Positions 29,088-42,710 of a stretch of DNA of 64,000 nucleotides are shown one piece after another; position 1 is the first letter of the stretch, and every line of letters starts with the position of its first letter. The DNA lies in the NCBI RefSeq assembly GCF_900103165.1, contig NZ_FNKY01000001.1:372001-436000 (forward strand), read 5' to 3'. Made by a program: the position numbers and the translations under genes. This DNA is from Nitrosospira multiformis. Lineage in GTDB: Bacteria; Pseudomonadota; Gammaproteobacteria; Burkholderiales; Nitrosomonadaceae. The notes beneath the pieces are model-generated. The model was not told the origin of the DNA. It saw only the letters and a list, made by a program, of their open reading frames with translations, and did not search any database.

Positions 29088-29678
29088 ATGGCAGAAACCG
29101 TGAACATCATCAGCGCAAGCGCAGCACCGGAGCTACAGACTTCGGGATGGCTCAACACCACGCGGCCGCCTACACTGGCGTCACTGCGCGGCAAAGTAGT
29201 CGTTCTTCACACCTTTCAAATTTTCTGTCCGGGTTGCGTACAGGTCGGTATTCCGCAAGCCCAGAGGATATCTCAGGAGTTTGATTCCAACCGGGTTGCG
29301 GTGATCGGGCTTCATACCGTCTTTGAACATCACGCTGTAATGGGCCGTGATGCACTTGAAGTATTCGTGCACGAGTATCGATTGCGCTTTCCTATTGGAA
29401 TCGATAAATATGATGGAGAGTTGGATGGAGAGCCGAAAGGCGTGCCGCTCACAATGCGCGCATACCAGATGCAGGGAACGCCGACCCTTATTCTGATCGA
29501 CAAATCCGGGCGTATTCGCCTGCATAAATTTGGGCATGTGAGCGATCTCTCGGTGGGATTCTCGATCGGCGCATTACTCTCTGAAGAGATCGAAGTCGAT
29601 GAGTCCGCGGCCAGTCCCGCGGCGACCGGGACGGACAGCGGAAATACTGTTTGTGACGAGAATGGATGCAGCGTATGA
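29088..29678 (+). CDS. Thioredoxin-fold (TlpA/redoxin-like) protein
   Basis: A 196-residue protein with the redoxin pattern: PTLASLRGKVVVLHTFQ, then the active-site FCPGC, and GTPTLILIDKSGRIR with the cis-proline. No signal peptide is visible, so it is likely cytoplasmic, unlike most TlpA proteins. The C-terminus ends in a second cysteine pair, CDENGCSV, after a low-complexity Ala/Ser/Thr linker, which could act as a redox or metal-binding tail. Its partners are unknown; the neighbour downstream is convergent. Confidence 0.75.
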   Translation: MAETVNIISASAAPELQTSGWLNTTRPPTLASLRGKVVVLHTFQIFCPGCVQVGIPQAQRISQEFDSNRVAVIGLHTVFEHHAVMGRDALEVFVHEYRLRFPIGIDKYDGELDGEPKGVPLTMRAYQMQGTPTLILIDKSGRIRLHKFGHVSDLSVGFSIGALLSEEIEVDESAASPAATGTDSGNTVCDENGCSV

Positions 29679-29689
29679 AGGGAAGCCGG

Positions 29690-30397
29690 CTAGCCCGGCT
29701 TCTTGGCCTTATCGTCTGGCTTAACCCGCTCTGCGATGCCGGTGAGTAAGCCAGCAGCCACCTGGCGCATGAGATCGGTGATGGCGTGGGTCAACTGCAG
29801 GCCGGCTTCAAGCCGGGTTTGACCGGCCGAGGTTATCTCGTGATTAAACGCCGCAAGCGTGTCCTTCAACTGAGAACCGACAGCGGTTCCATTGTGTTTT
29901 GCGTGCGCGACCAAATCGTGCAAGGTTTCCGACACGACTTTCTGGGCGGTGGAAGCCGATGCCTGCACGGTTTCAAGGAAAAGATTTTCCACGCTTTCCA
30001 GTTCGCCGCGCACTCGGGTGAGTTCTTCACTGGAAAATTTGTGCGCGCGGCCTGCGGCTTCCTCCAAAGCCAGCTTCGACGCTTCGGCAAACTGTGCCAG
30101 CGCGGCATCCAGTCCGGCAACCGCATCGCGGATGGGTGTCAACGCCGTTTGCGTGTGGGCTGAGGTGTGTTGCAGTTTTTGCTGCGCGCCATCATGCACG
30201 CCTTGCATCACCGCTGTCATGATGCGCCGCAGGGATTCGAGATCCCGGTTTTGCGTGCTGAGTGCTTTGACTGTCAGGTCCCGGACCACCTGCTGAACAT
30301 TATCGCCCTTTGCAATAGCACCACGAACCTCAGCCTCAAGCGCCGATATGTCGGCCGTTGCGTCATGAGCGGTTCTGCCTCCAGTTTTCTTCTGCAT
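29690..30397 (-). CDS. Helical DUF6781-like (phasin-like) protein
   Basis: A 235-residue protein that is almost wholly alpha-helical by composition, rich in Ala, Glu, Leu and Thr, with a Lys-rich end. It has no cysteine and no signal peptide. It begins MQKKTGGRTAHDATADISAL and shows long amphipathic stretches similar to phasins and the DUF6781 group; that family name is recalled, not searched. Start at 30397 is supported by AAGGAGG; the frame runs on to 30739 without support. It lies 40 bases after serS on the same strand. Confidence 0.6.
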   Translation of the reverse strand: MQKKTGGRTAHDATADISALEAEVRGAIAKGDNVQQVVRDLTVKALSTQNRDLESLRRIMTAVMQGVHDGAQQKLQHTSAHTQTALTPIRDAVAGLDAALAQFAEASKLALEEAAGRAHKFSSEELTRVRGELESVENLFLETVQASASTAQKVVSETLHDLVAHAKHNGTAVGSQLKDTLAAFNHEITSAGQTRLEAGLQLTHAITDLMRQVAAGLLTGIAERVKPDDKAKKPG

Positions 30398-30437
30398 GGT
30401 AAAACCTCCTTGAATGATGAAATAATTGATGTGTAAT

Positions 30438-33164
<2,727 letters not shown>

Positions 33165-33172
<8 letters not shown>

Positions 33173-33788
33173 TGATTACGTCCGCTCCTTCGGGGGGACT
33201 GAACTTGAACAACTCTGCCGAAAGCTTGGGGTTTTGTTCCACCCGGGAAAATGTGAGTACCGTAGTCTGACCAAAGTTATCGTGCAGCTCCATCGCTTTC
33301 AATTCGCCTGCCGGGGAAAATCCCAAGCGCACCCATTCAAAAGTGCCTTCCTTGGCTTTGGGCTTTGCTTCAAGCCATTCCGTATCCCCCTGTAACCCAA
33401 TTTCAACCAGATCAAAATTGGCCTCGATATTGCTGCTGCCCGCGAGTAGCGCAGCAGGGCTGGTGCCGATGGCAAGATCCAGCTTGCGTACCGTCACCTG
33501 ATCAAGATCGCGATCGTAAAACCATATCCGGGCGCCGTCGCCGACAATCAATTGTTCGTATGGCTTTTCGTATACCCATCGAAATTTTCCGGGACGCTCG
33601 AATTGCATGGTACCGCCCCCTCTTTGTACCACACGCGTATTTTTGTCCAGCACCGTCTGGACAAACACCGCGCGAACAGTACGCGTATCCTGGACGAAAG
33701 TTTTGAGGCTGCTAATCGCTCCAGCCTCCGCAATGGAAGCGAACAAGGAAAGCAGCAACAAGAAATAGGATCGTTCTAGAAAATTCAT
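33165..33788 (-). CDS. lolA: Outer-membrane lipoprotein carrier protein LolA
   Basis: A 207-residue periplasmic carrier that ferries lipoproteins from LolCDE to LolB. A signal peptide (to about IAEAG) is followed by the LolA fold with RTVRAVFVQTVLD, PGKFRWVYEKPYEQLIVGDG and the conserved hydrophobic-cavity strands. Start at 33788 gives the signal peptide; the frame runs on to 33977 without support. Normally ftsK lies directly upstream, but here amoC is inserted on the other strand. Confidence 0.92.
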
Positions 33789-34089
33789 AATGTTTCTCGA
33801 TAGCAGTGAACAAGCGGGTTGGATCAATGCGAGTCTCAGAAGCCACAATTTTACTCTGCGCATGCGTTCACCGCGCCCATCGTGGAACTTATCCGACTTG
33901 ATCGAGGTTGCAGCCGCGATTTTACCGGCTTCTGCCTTTATCAGGGCGGATAAAACGCCGCGATCCAATGTCATCACGATATGCAGGTTCGCGCGGGATC
34001 GTTTGTCCAGTTCAATTGTCTTATATATAGGTACGCCTGTTTTATACCTGATCCAAAAAGGTTATAGGAAAAACCACAGTATATTTGTG

Positions 34090-34119
34090 GGAACTACACT
34101 GAAGTATCAAAGTCTAAAA
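34090..34119 (+). promoter_or_regulatory. Sigma-E-type promoter of the lone amoC
   Basis: GGAACTA (34090-34096), a 16-base spacer, then TCTAAAA (34113-34119). This matches the extracytoplasmic-stress sigma-E consensus (GGAACTT-N16-TCTRA). It would give a leader of about 65 bases before the amoC ATG. Identified by consensus only. Confidence 0.6.
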
Positions 34120-34175
34120 TAGCCTGCGGATTCATTTCGCTGCTAAAAGTTGGTAGGATTCTTAACTATTGGTAA

Positions 34176-35003
<828 letters not shown>

Positions 35004-35029
35004 GACCGGATAGACCCTGATTGGGCCAG

Positions 35030-35070
35030 CCGCCCTGCTCCTGCAAGACCGGGGAGCGGGGCGGTATCAT
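35030..35070 (+). terminator. Terminator of amoC
   Basis: A 12-base-pair GC-rich stem (35030-35041 with 35053-35064, one G-T pair) with an 11-base loop, 26 bases past the amoC stop. The T content after it is modest (TATCATTTG). Confidence 0.7.
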
Positions 35071-35185
35071 TTGTGCATCACAGTCAGGTGTTAAGAAATG
35101 ACTGGATCGGCATCGCAGGCAACCAACCTATGACAAAGTCGCATAGCGACTTATCCGTGTCACCCCAAACTGCATGGCGGTAGAC

Positions 35186-37489
35186 CTACTCATTCCGCGC
35201 AGGAACCAGCACCTCCCGATTACCGTTGGTTTGCATGGCGGAAACGAGACCGGCGCGTTCCATCTCCTCAATTAGGCGCGCGGCCCGGTTATAACCAATG
35301 CGCAAGTGTCGTTGCACCAGGGAGATTGAGGCGCGGCGCGTCTTGAGCACCATGGCGACGGCCTCATCATAGAGCGGATCGGCTTCGCCGCTGTCCGGCC
35401 CCACCATGCCGCTATTTTCTCCTGCATTGCCGTTGCCTTCCTCTTCAATTGAATTAAGCACGCCTTCCACATAGCGCGGTTCGCCATGTTCCTTGATATA
35501 TTCCACCACACGATGCACTTCCTGATCGGCGACAAAAGCGCCATGCACCCGCTGTGGGTAGCCGCTGCCCGGAGGCAGATAAAGCATATCCCCCTGCCCC
35601 AACAGCGCCTCCGCCCCCATCTGATCGAGTATGGTGCGTGAATCCACCTTACTCGATACCTGAAATGCTACCCGCGTTGGAATATTGGCCTTGATCAGGC
35701 CAGTGATCACATCCACCGAGGGCCGTTGCGTGGCGAGCAGCAAATGCACACCCGCAGCACGGGCTTTCTGGGCCAGTCTTGCGATCAATTCCTCGACTTT
35801 CTTGCCCACCACCATCATCAAGTCCGCCAGTTCGTCTATGACCACTACAATCAATGGCATTTCCTCCAGCAGGTCCGGCGTATCGGGTGTCAGAGTGAAC
35901 GGATTGACAAGCGGCTTATCGTTCTTGATCGCATCGCGGATTTTTTGATTGTAACCGCCGAGATTACGCACGCCCAGCGATGACATCAGCTTGTAGCGGC
36001 GCTCCATCTCCGCCACGCACCAGCGCAACGCGCTCGCCGCTTGCCGCATATCGGTCACCACAGGCGCCAGCAGATGGGGAATGCCTTCGTACACAGACAG
36101 CTCAAGCATCTTCGGATCCACCAGAATCAGGCGTACCTGCTCAGGCGTAGCCTTGTAGATAAGGCTCAGGATCATGGCATTGATAGCCACCGATTTACCT
36201 GATCCTGTCGTTCCCGCGACCAGTACGTGCGGCATTCTGCCCAGGTCAGCCACCACCGGATGACCGCCGATATCCTTGCCTAATGCGATAGTCAATGGCG
36301 ACCCCATGTCGGAATACGCCTGCGAACTGAGGATTTCCGACAAGCGCACCACCTGCCGTTTGGGGTTGGGAATTTCCAGACCCATACTGGTCTTGCCGGG
36401 AATAGTCTCGACCACGCGTATACTCACCACCGACAGGGAGCGTGCCAGATCTTTCACCAGATTGAGAATCTGATTACCTTTAACGCCTACCGCCGGTTCG
36501 ATCTCATAACGGGTAATGACCGGACCGGGATAGGCTGCCACTACTTTGACTTCGACCCCAAAATCGATCAGCTTGCGTTCGATCAGACGGGACGTGAATT
36601 CAAGCGTATCTGTCGACAGCATTTCCACATCCTTGGCCGGCTCATCCAGCAGATGCAGCGGTGGCAAGGGTGAATCGGGTAAATCCACGAACAGCGGCGT
36701 CTGTTTCTCTTTGATAACACGCGACGACTTGAGAATGATGGTGGCTGGGGGTTCGATATGCAAAGGCGGATTTTCATGGAAACGCTTCTTACCGACCTCA
36801 ACCAATTCGTCGCGTTTGATTGCTGAAACCAAGCCTGCGCGCCGATCTTGCCAGTCCTCCCAGCGGCGTCCGGCAAACAGCCAGGTGCCCTCAATTATCG
36901 CCCCCAGTTTCTCGGCAAAGCGTACCCACGACAGGCCGGTAAACAAGCTGAATCCGATCGCCATCAATATCAGCAATGCCAAAGTGGCGCCGGTAAAACC
37001 CAGCATTTGCGACAAATTCCCGTTGATCAGCTGACCCAGCACGCCTCCCGGAGCCTGCGGCAGCATTATTTTAAGTGTATATAACCGCAGTGCTTCAAAC
37101 CCGCTGCTGGCGGCCAGCAATACCACGAAACCTGCGGCTGAAACAAATAACGGGCGGCGATCAAATATCCCCACGGCGTCGATGCGATGATAGCTCCATG
37201 CCACCAGATAAAGGAAAAACAACACCCACCACCAGGCGGAAGCACCAAGCAAATAGAGAAGTAAATCCGCCAGCCAGGCGCCCGCAACGCCTCCAGGGTT
37301 ATGGGGAGGACCGTCGCCGCTATGCGACCAGCCAGGATCGGCGCGATCATAGCCATAAAATATCAGCACCAGATAAAGCGCCACCCCCAGTAAGGCAAGT
37401 CCGCACGATTCACGCAACAGCCTGACGATTCTGGACGGCAGGGGATTGGAGCTCGGCTTTTTCGCCATTGGCTTGTTGACGAAGCTCAT
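35186..37489 (-). CDS. ftsK: DNA translocase FtsK
   Basis: A 767-residue protein with four N-terminal membrane helices (about residues 28-190), a short linker, and the motor domain with Walker [17 protein letters not shown] and Walker [18 protein letters not shown]. The C-terminal gamma winged-helix ([20 protein letters not shown]) is intact, so it should recognise KOPS and activate XerCD at dif. In relatives lolA follows directly; here amoC intervenes. Confidence 0.97.
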   Translation of the reverse strand: MSFVNKPMAKKPSSNPLPSRIVRLLRESCGLALLGVALYLVLIFYGYDRADPGWSHSGDGPPHNPGGVAGAWLADLLLYLLGASAWWWVLFFLYLVAWSYHRIDAVGIFDRRPLFVSAAGFVVLLAASSGFEALRLYTLKIMLPQAPGGVLGQLINGNLSQMLGFTGATLALLILMAIGFSLFTGLSWVRFAEKLGAIIEGTWLFAGRRWEDWQDRRAGLVSAIKRDELVEVGKKRFHENPPLHIEPPATIILKSSRVIKEKQTPLFVDLPDSPLPPLHLLDEPAKDVEMLSTDTLEFTSRLIERKLIDFGVEVKVVAAYPGPVITRYEIEPAVGVKGNQILNLVKDLARSLSVVSIRVVETIPGKTSMGLEIPNPKRQVVRLSEILSSQAYSDMGSPLTIALGKDIGGHPVVADLGRMPHVLVAGTTGSGKSVAINAMILSLIYKATPEQVRLILVDPKMLELSVYEGIPHLLAPVVTDMRQAASALRWCVAEMERRYKLMSSLGVRNLGGYNQKIRDAIKNDKPLVNPFTLTPDTPDLLEEMPLIVVVIDELADLMMVVGKKVEELIARLAQKARAAGVHLLLATQRPSVDVITGLIKANIPTRVAFQVSSKVDSRTILDQMGAEALLGQGDMLYLPPGSGYPQRVHGAFVADQEVHRVVEYIKEHGEPRYVEGVLNSIEEEGNGNAGENSGMVGPDSGEADPLYDEAVAMVLKTRRASISLVQRHLRIGYNRAARLIEEMERAGLVSAMQTNGNREVLVPARNE

Positions 37490-37702
37490 GAGTAGTCCCC
37501 AGGAAACAGGGCCAAGGAAAAATAAGTCTGATTATATAGAGTTAGCCTGAGGGGAAAAAGCAAACTCCGCGATGAAGTCCTGCCGGACACGAAGTTTACG
37601 AGGGAGCGACAGGAAAATTTATATGCAATACCCTTGCTCATTGGCTCGATAAGCCGGTTCACGAATTCGCGCGCAACTTCATTCTATGACTTATTGGAAA
37701 AT

Positions 37703-38998
37703 TCAGGCATGCGCGCTTTTAACGAATCTTTCGTCCAGCAACTCGATCCAGTGACTGACTGGTAATGAGGTACCACCTCGGACGTGCATGAGGCAACCTA
37801 TGTTGGCGGTAGCAATGCAAGCGGGACTACCCGATTCCAGTGCCGTTACCTTATTTTTCAATAACTGTTGCGATAGCTCCGGTTGCAGAATGGAGTAGGT
37901 CCCGGCCGATCCGCAGCAAAGATGGGCGTCCGGCACAACCGTCAGTTCGAAACCTGCGGCAATCAGAATCCTCTCGACTACGCCGCGAATCTGCATGCCG
38001 TGTTGCAACGTACAAGGAGAATGAAAAGCAAGTTTTGATTTCTTTGGGTTAACCGGCAAGCTATTGATAGAACTAGCCAATACTTGGGTCTCGGCTTCGA
38101 GTATTTCGCTGATATCTTTACACAATTCTGAAATATGTGCCGCTTTTTCCGCATAGGCCGGATCATGACGCAACAAATGGCCATATTCCTTCACCGTTAC
38201 GCCGCAACCGCTGGCAGTCATGACGATCGCTTCCACTCCTCCCCTTTCTTGCCTGGCATTAATTTCCATTGCGTTTCCCACGTACGGCCACCAGGCATCT
38301 ACATTGCGGCGCATGTAATCCAATCCCTCTTGCTGGGCATTGAGATGGTACGAAACCGCCCCACAGCAACCCGCGTTTTCCGCTTTGATCAGGGATATGC
38401 CCAGCTTGTCCAGTACTCGTGCGGTAGCCGCGTTGATATTGGGGGCCAGCGCCGGCTGCACACAGCCTTCGAGTACCAGCATCCTGCGTGCATGACGAGC
38501 AGGGGGCCATGCTCCCGCAAGCTGCATTTCTTTCGCTTTCGGCGGTATCGAATCCTTCAGGCTGCCTGGAAGCAATGGACGAATGCCTCGTCCCAGCCTC
38601 AATAACGATGAAAACAACTTGGAATTAGGTAAGGTCTGGCGCAGTGCGTATCGCATGGCACCAGCCGCCGCACCACGTCCCACTTTTTTTTCAACGATGC
38701 CACGACCGATATCCACCAGCCGCCCATAACGCACGCCGGATGGGCAAGCTGTCTCGCAGGCACGGCAAGTAAGGCAACGGTCAAGATGCAACTGGGTTTT
38801 TTGCGTAACCGGCTCGCCTTCCAGCATCTGTTTCATCAGGTAAATACGGCCGCGCGGGCTATCCAGCTCATCGCCCAGCAACTGATAGGTCGGACAGGTG
38901 GCGAGGCAGAAACCACAATGCACACAGGTCCGCAGGATGGCGTCAGCTTCTTGCCCCTCGGGAGAATCTTTAATGAAATCGGCTAGGTTGGTTTGCAT
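37703..38998 (-). CDS. glcF: Glycolate oxidase iron-sulfur subunit
   Basis: A 431-residue protein with two N-terminal 4Fe-4S motifs (CVHCGFCLATCP and CLTCRACETACP) and two CCG-type cysteine-rich domains (NAGCCGAVSYH and HLCCGSAGTY). GlcF carries electrons from GlcD/GlcE to the membrane quinone pool. Last gene of the glcD-glcE-glcF series, four bases after glcE. Confidence 0.95.
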   Translation of the reverse strand: MQTNLADFIKDSPEGQEADAILRTCVHCGFCLATCPTYQLLGDELDSPRGRIYLMKQMLEGEPVTQKTQLHLDRCLTCRACETACPSGVRYGRLVDIGRGIVEKKVGRGAAAGAMRYALRQTLPNSKLFSSLLRLGRGIRPLLPGSLKDSIPPKAKEMQLAGAWPPARHARRMLVLEGCVQPALAPNINAATARVLDKLGISLIKAENAGCCGAVSYHLNAQQEGLDYMRRNVDAWWPYVGNAMEINARQERGGVEAIVMTASGCGVTVKEYGHLLRHDPAYAEKAAHISELCKDISEILEAETQVLASSINSLPVNPKKSKLAFHSPCTLQHGMQIRGVVERILIAAGFELTVVPDAHLCCGSAGTYSILQPELSQQLLKNKVTALESGSPACIATANIGCLMHVRGGTSLPVSHWIELLDERFVKSAHA

Positions 38999-39002
38999 TT
39001 AT

Positions 39003-40076
39003 TTAGTATTGAGGATACATCCGGCCAGGATTTAGTATCCCCATCGGATCGAACTTCTCCTTTATACGCCGGTGAATAGCCAACATCGCCGGTTCAAGCG
39101 GATGAAATACGTCAGCACATGATTCGTGGCTGCGGAACAGCGTAGCGTGGCCGCCCGCAGCCTTAGCGATTCCGCGTGCAACACCGGCATCGACTCCCGT
39201 TTCATCTGCCCACCAACGTAGCGCGCCTCCCCATTCCATCAATTGCTTACCCGGCAAAGGCAGCGGCGGGGCTGTCGATTTTATGGATAAGCGCCAGAGC
39301 GATTTCCCCGATTGAAAAAATGAATGCGACTGTTCGCGTACCGATTCCCAAAAAACCTCTCCGTCATCGATTTCATCGCCACCCAGCTTCGCATGCGCTG
39401 CACGCACCGCAGGCTCGGCGCCAGAGAGCCTTATAAACAGCTCGCCGTCGCAAAAACAGGTGGCGGAAACGGGTAGAGGCTTACCGGCCCACAGATTCAT
39501 CCTTTCAATGGCCTCGGCTTCCACCATCGGTATACGCAGCGTGGTCTCCATTGCCGGCAGCGGCAGCACTTTGAGTGAGATTTCCAGCAACAGACCCAAT
39601 GTTCCCATCGAACCTGTCATCAAACGCGAAACATCATAGCCCGCGACATTTTTCATTACCTGCCCACCAAAACGCAGGTCATCTCCTCTGCCGTCAAGCA
39701 TGCGCACACCCAGCACAAAGTCGCGTACCGCCCCGGCGGATGCCCGGCGTGGGCCAGACAGGCCGGTGGCGATACAACCACCCAATGTGGCGGCAGGCTC
39801 AAAATGCGGTGGCTCGAACGCCATCATTTGACCATGCTTGCGCAACTCGGTTTCGAGATCGGCCAAACGAGTGCCGGCGCGGGCAGTCAGCACCAGTTCG
39901 GTCCGCTCATAATCCACGATTCCGGCGTAAGCGCTAGTGTCAAGAACGCCGTCATTCCGCCCCGGGATGTGATTACCGTAGAAATCCTTGCTGCCTCCGC
40001 CGCGTATGCATAACGGCGCTTTATCTTCGGCAGCGGCACGGATAATGCCGGCAAATTGGTCTACGATATCTTGCAT
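39003..40076 (-). CDS. glcE: Glycolate oxidase FAD-binding subunit GlcE
   Basis: A 357-residue FAD-binding protein, shorter than GlcD. The FAD site shows LCIRGGGSKDFYG and ATLGGCIATGLSGPRR; GLLLEISLKVLP is the conserved strand. Start placed at 40076 (MQDIVDQFAG), 28 bases after the glcD stop; the longer frame would run back into glcD. It forms the GlcDEF complex that oxidises glycolate to glyoxylate. Confidence 0.94.
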   Translation of the reverse strand: MQDIVDQFAGIIRAAAEDKAPLCIRGGGSKDFYGNHIPGRNDGVLDTSAYAGIVDYERTELVLTARAGTRLADLETELRKHGQMMAFEPPHFEPAATLGGCIATGLSGPRRASAGAVRDFVLGVRMLDGRGDDLRFGGQVMKNVAGYDVSRLMTGSMGTLGLLLEISLKVLPLPAMETTLRIPMVEAEAIERMNLWAGKPLPVSATCFCDGELFIRLSGAEPAVRAAHAKLGGDEIDDGEVFWESVREQSHSFFQSGKSLWRLSIKSTAPPLPLPGKQLMEWGGALRWWADETGVDAGVARGIAKAAGGHATLFRSHESCADVFHPLEPAMLAIHRRIKEKFDPMGILNPGRMYPQY

Positions 40077-40104
40077 AGACAAAGAATGCGGATCAGTCTG
40101 TCGT

Positions 40105-41559
40105 TCAAAACCTTGGCAACTCCGGAAATTTTTCTTCGCCCCGATGTACATGCATCGCGCCATGTTCGGCGCAGCGGCGTAGAGTCGGAACGGCTTTTCC
40201 GGGATTCAACAATCCCTCCGGATCGAATGCCGCCTTTACCGCGTGAAACATCTCAAGTTCCCCGGTCTTGAATTGGGAGCACATCTGATTGATTTTTTCG
40301 ATGCCAACTCCATGCTCACCGGTAATGGTTCCGCCGGCCTGAATACACATTTGAAGTATTTTCGCACCAAACTCCTCAGTCATTTCCAGTTCGCCAGACT
40401 TGTTGGCATCGTAAAGAATCAACGGGTGCAGATTGCCATCTCCCGCGTGGAAGACATTCATGCAACGCAGCCCGTATTCAGCGGAGAGTGCTTCAATTCC
40501 ACTCAATACCTGCGCGAGTTTGTTGCGTGGGATAGTCCCGTCCATGCAGTAATAATCAGGTGAAACGCGACCCGCGGCTGGAAAAGCCGCCTTACGCCCG
40601 GCCCAGAACTTGAGCCGCTCCGCTTCATCACGAGAGGTTCTGATTTCGGTTGCGCCGCTCTCGTTCATGATCTCGTCAATGCGACGGATCTCCTCCACAA
40701 CTTCCTCCACCGTACCGTCGGACTCGCACAGCAGGATCGCGGCCGCATCAAGATTGTAGCCGGCATGGACATACTCCTCTACTGCGCGCGTGGTAATTTT
40801 ATCCATCATTTCCATGCCGGCTGGAATGATGCCCGCGCCAATCACGTTCGCCACCGCATCCGCCGCTTGACGGATGTCGTCAAAGGCCACCATGACAACT
40901 TGCGCTTTTTCCGGTCTGGGCAGGAGTTTTACGGTGACTTCGGTAACGACACCCAGCATGCCTTCACTGCCGGTCATCAGCGCCAACAAGTTGTAGCCTG
41001 GTGAATCCAGGCTCTCACCGCCGATTTCCAGAATCTCGCCTGCAATGGTTACCACCCGCAATTTAAGGATATTGTGTACCGTGAGCCCATACTTCAGACA
41101 GTGCACACCTCCCGAATTTTCTGCCACATTGCCCCCGATGGAGCAGGCGATCTGCGAAGAAGGGTCGGGAGCATAATACAAGCCGTAGGGTGCGGCCGCT
41201 TCGCTAATGGCAAGATTGCGCACGCCCGGTTGCACCCGGGCAACGCGCGCCACCGGATTAACTTCAAGTATGCGTTTCAGCTTGGCGAGCGAGAGCAGCA
41301 CGCCCTCTGCGTGGGGCAGCGCACCACCGGATAATCCGGTGCCTGCGCCGCGTGCCACGACCGGGGTTTTCGCGGCATGACAGACCTTGAGGACTTCGAT
41401 CACTTCGCCTTCCGTTTGCGGCAGCACGACGATCATGGGCGCTTGCCGGTACGCCGACAAACCATCGCATTCATAAGGCCTCAAGTCTTCGGTCTCATGG
41501 AGCACCGCTTCCGACGGAAGGAAAGTACGCAGCCTGGCGGCTAATTGAAGGGAATCCAT
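40105..41559 (-). CDS. glcD: Glycolate oxidase subunit GlcD
   Basis: A 484-residue FAD-linked subunit. FAD motifs VARGAGTGLSGGALP and APDPSSQIACSIGGNVAENS are intact, as are NVFHAGDGNLHPL and ITGEHGVGIEK. First gene of the glc cluster. In a RuBisCO autotroph it would recover carbon from 2-phosphoglycolate. A second GlcD-like protein is at 18589-19965. Confidence 0.96.
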   Translation of the reverse strand: MDSLQLAARLRTFLPSEAVLHETEDLRPYECDGLSAYRQAPMIVVLPQTEGEVIEVLKVCHAAKTPVVARGAGTGLSGGALPHAEGVLLSLAKLKRILEVNPVARVARVQPGVRNLAISEAAAPYGLYYAPDPSSQIACSIGGNVAENSGGVHCLKYGLTVHNILKLRVVTIAGEILEIGGESLDSPGYNLLALMTGSEGMLGVVTEVTVKLLPRPEKAQVVMVAFDDIRQAADAVANVIGAGIIPAGMEMMDKITTRAVEEYVHAGYNLDAAAILLCESDGTVEEVVEEIRRIDEIMNESGATEIRTSRDEAERLKFWAGRKAAFPAAGRVSPDYYCMDGTIPRNKLAQVLSGIEALSAEYGLRCMNVFHAGDGNLHPLILYDANKSGELEMTEEFGAKILQMCIQAGGTITGEHGVGIEKINQMCSQFKTGELEMFHAVKAAFDPEGLLNPGKAVPTLRRCAEHGAMHVHRGEEKFPELPRF

Positions 41560-41607
41560 AGCTCAACAGTTTAATATGTTTACTGAACCTGGTTCATGGG
41601 GCTCGTA

Positions 41608-42501
41608 TTAGATCTCATGATTCGCCAATTTTTCCAGCACCTGTACCACGGCCGAACTGTCCCACTTTGCGCCGCCATGCGCAATACATGCGTTGAATAA
41701 CTCTTGCGTGGCGGCGGTATTGAGTAGACTCACACCCAGTGTACGCGCACCCGTTAGCGCGAGATTCAAATCCTTTTGATGCAGTTCAATGCGAAATCCC
41801 GGATCGAATGTACGCTTGATCATGCGTTCGCCGTGAATCTCCAGGACACGTGACGCGGCGAATCCGCCCATGAGGGCTTGACGCACCCTGGCAGGGTCGA
41901 CGCCCGCCTTGGATGCAAACAGCAACGCCTCACCCACGGCCTCGATAGTGAGCGCAACGATGATCTGATTGGCAATCTTGCAAGTCTGACCGGCGCCATT
42001 ATCACCAATTAAAGTGACGCTTTTACCCATTAACTCAAGAACAGGTTTTACTTTTCCAAATACGGCTTCCGTGGCCCCCGCCATAATGGTCAGGGTGGCA
42101 TTCTTCGCGCCTACATCACCCCCCGACACGGGAGCATCCACATAATCGCAACCGAACTGGTTGATCCTGGCGGCGAATACCTTGGTCTCAATGGGAGAGA
42201 TGGAGCTCATGTCCACCACCGTCTTGCCTGGCGTCAATCCCTGCGCCACGCCATTTTCACCGAATAGTACGCTTTCCACATCCGGGGTATCGGGTAGCAT
42301 GGTGATAATGATGCCGGCGTTTTGTGCCACTTCTTCGGGCGAGAAACAAGCCTTGCCCCCTTGCTCGAGCAATTCTTGCGGCACGCCGCTACGCGAATAC
42401 AGAAACAATGCGTGCCCGCCATTGATAAGGTGTCCGGCCATAGGCTTGCCCATGATGCCAAGACCGATAAAACCAATATTCATCATATTTGTACTCATCA
42501 A
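41608..42501 (-). CDS. 2-hydroxy-3-oxopropionate (tartronate semialdehyde) reductase
   Basis: A 297-residue beta-hydroxyacid dehydrogenase. The NAD(P) site GFIGLGIMGKPMAGHL opens the protein, VDAPVSGGDVGAKNATLTIM is the substrate-binding block, and the catalytic Lys lies in CKIANQIIVA. Next to glcDEF this points to the glycerate pathway, where two glyoxylate are joined by glyoxylate carboligase (not in the window) and the product is reduced to glycerate. The start is one of three nearby ATGs. Confidence 0.9.
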   Translation of the reverse strand: MMSTNMMNIGFIGLGIMGKPMAGHLINGGHALFLYSRSGVPQELLEQGGKACFSPEEVAQNAGIIITMLPDTPDVESVLFGENGVAQGLTPGKTVVDMSSISPIETKVFAARINQFGCDYVDAPVSGGDVGAKNATLTIMAGATEAVFGKVKPVLELMGKSVTLIGDNGAGQTCKIANQIIVALTIEAVGEALLFASKAGVDPARVRQALMGGFAASRVLEIHGERMIKRTFDPGFRIELHQKDLNLALTGARTLGVSLLNTAATQELFNACIAHGGAKWDSSAVVQVLEKLANHEI

Positions 42502-42710
42502 TACGCTAAATGCTTTGCCGGCTAGCGCATTCCGGTTCGTTATCCTGATTTCCGGATTTTCTCATGCATCTGGGTTACGCTAGTAAACTTTACCGGTGTC
42601 CAGCTGACTAATACAGCTACCATACCTCAAAAGTATGCCGCATAAACCTTTGGAAACATCAAAATCAGGTTGAAAATAATTTATCATTCGCTATTCGCAA
42701 GGAATCTGGA

